Shown piece by piece: positions 20,168 to 20,493 of a stretch of 20,493 bases of DNA. The stretch comes from a virus. The notes beneath the pieces are model-generated. The model had not been told where the DNA came from. It saw only the letters and a program-made list of their open reading frames with translations, and made no database searches. A program made the position numbers and the translations under genes. Location: positions 1 through 20,493 of the IMG/VR virus record IMGVR_UViG_3300035698_025924. The stretch is one strand, 5' to 3'. The stretch's first letter is position 1, and the number at the start of each line of letters is the position of its first letter.

Positions 20168-20493
20168 CTATTTGTGCTTCCAGCTAGGGGCCCGTTTTTC
20201 AACAAATGCCGCCATACCTTCTTTTTGATCTTCGGTTGCGAAAGCTGAATGAAAGATGCGTCGCTCAAAATGAATTCCCTGCCCAAGGGTCATTTCCTGT
20301 GATTGATTGACCGCTTCTTTTGCCATCATCGCAGAAGGAAGCGACATGCCGGCAATTTTTGTTGCTGCTTTCAGTGCTTCGTCACGGAGCTGGTCAAGCG
20401 CCACAACCCGTGAAACCAAACCAGACTTTTCAGCCTCATCGGCATCCATCATTCGCCCCGTCAAACACATATCCATTGCTTTGGATTTGCCAA
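20168..20493 (-). CDS. Enoyl-CoA hydratase/isomerase family protein, C-terminal part (5' end outside window)
   Basis: Crotonase-fold enzymes of this class hydrate enoyl-CoA in fatty acid beta-oxidation or related pathways. Only the last ~107 residues are visible and the frame is open to the right edge. They begin [20 protein letters not shown], continue [40 protein letters not shown] and [20 protein letters not shown], and end [11 protein letters not shown]. This is the standard C-terminal third of enoyl-CoA hydratase, with the trimer-contact helices and the late Phe-Ala-Thr-Glu-Asp region. The catalytic Glu residues lie outside the window. It is a host gene. Confidence 0.9.
   Translation of the reverse strand, partial: GKSKAMDMCLTGRMMDADEAEKSGLVSRVVALDQLRDEALKAATKIAGMSLPSAMMAKEAVNQSQEMTLGQGIHFERRIFHSAFATEDQKEGMAAFVEKRAPSWKHK

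Overview
The window is the late (virion structure and lysis) end of a podovirus-type prophage in an alphaproteobacterium, probably of the Rhodospirillaceae or a near relative. The phage assignment rests on gene content and order: T7-type portal, Bbp19-like protein, scaffold, HK97-fold capsid, tail tubular A and B proteins, gp14-like internal protein, ejection protein, tail fibre, holin, M15 endolysin, 3TM holin. The host assignment rests on the last ~740 bp, a DUF983 gene and the 3' end of an enoyl-CoA hydratase gene, and is an inference. No integrase, repressor, terminase, tRNA or CRISPR is visible. The prophage continues off the left edge and its right end lies somewhere in 19524-19756.

Layout. 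1-3300 is an accessory block: the 3' end of a large ejection-type protein with a ParB-like C-terminal toxin domain; a small DUF7660-like putative immunity gene; a frameshifted second copy of the toxin tip; a second immunity copy; an RNA 2'-phosphotransferase (kptA); then two decayed pieces of the same ejection protein. 3437-5453 holds portal and Bbp19-like genes. 5453-8616 is a second accessory block: an intact 828-residue ejection-type protein ending in a PBECR-like nuclease domain, followed by another decayed copy. 8674-8703 is a terminator. 8729-13925 is the head and tail module. 13941-15233 is a third N-terminal ejection-protein copy, split by two adjacent in-frame stop codons. After a terminator come a tail fibre with a frameshift and beta-propeller-like repeats, three small genes, the endolysin and a 3TM holin.

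The main point of interest is that one ejection-protein scaffold (starting MGEIPIYTSKEK in the two copies whose start is visible) occurs at least four times in 20 kb. Its body and linker are conserved, but the C-terminal tips differ (ParB-like, PBECR-like, or none), and the ParB-like tip is followed by immunity-like genes and a displaced toxin-tip cassette. This is the architecture of polymorphic-toxin loci built on a protein expected to travel in the virion and enter the target cell with phage DNA. It fits the published concept of phage polyvalent proteins, but the immunity array, the tandem duplication with a readable microhomology junction, and the kptA gene inside it are unusual. Toxicity, virion packaging and immunity are inferences from sequence.

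Likely co-operation: portal, scaffold and capsid build the head; tail tubular A and B form the tail adaptor and nozzle; gp14-like and ejection proteins form the internal core and DNA-entry channel; the fibre binds the host; holin, M15 peptidase and 3TM holin lyse the cell.
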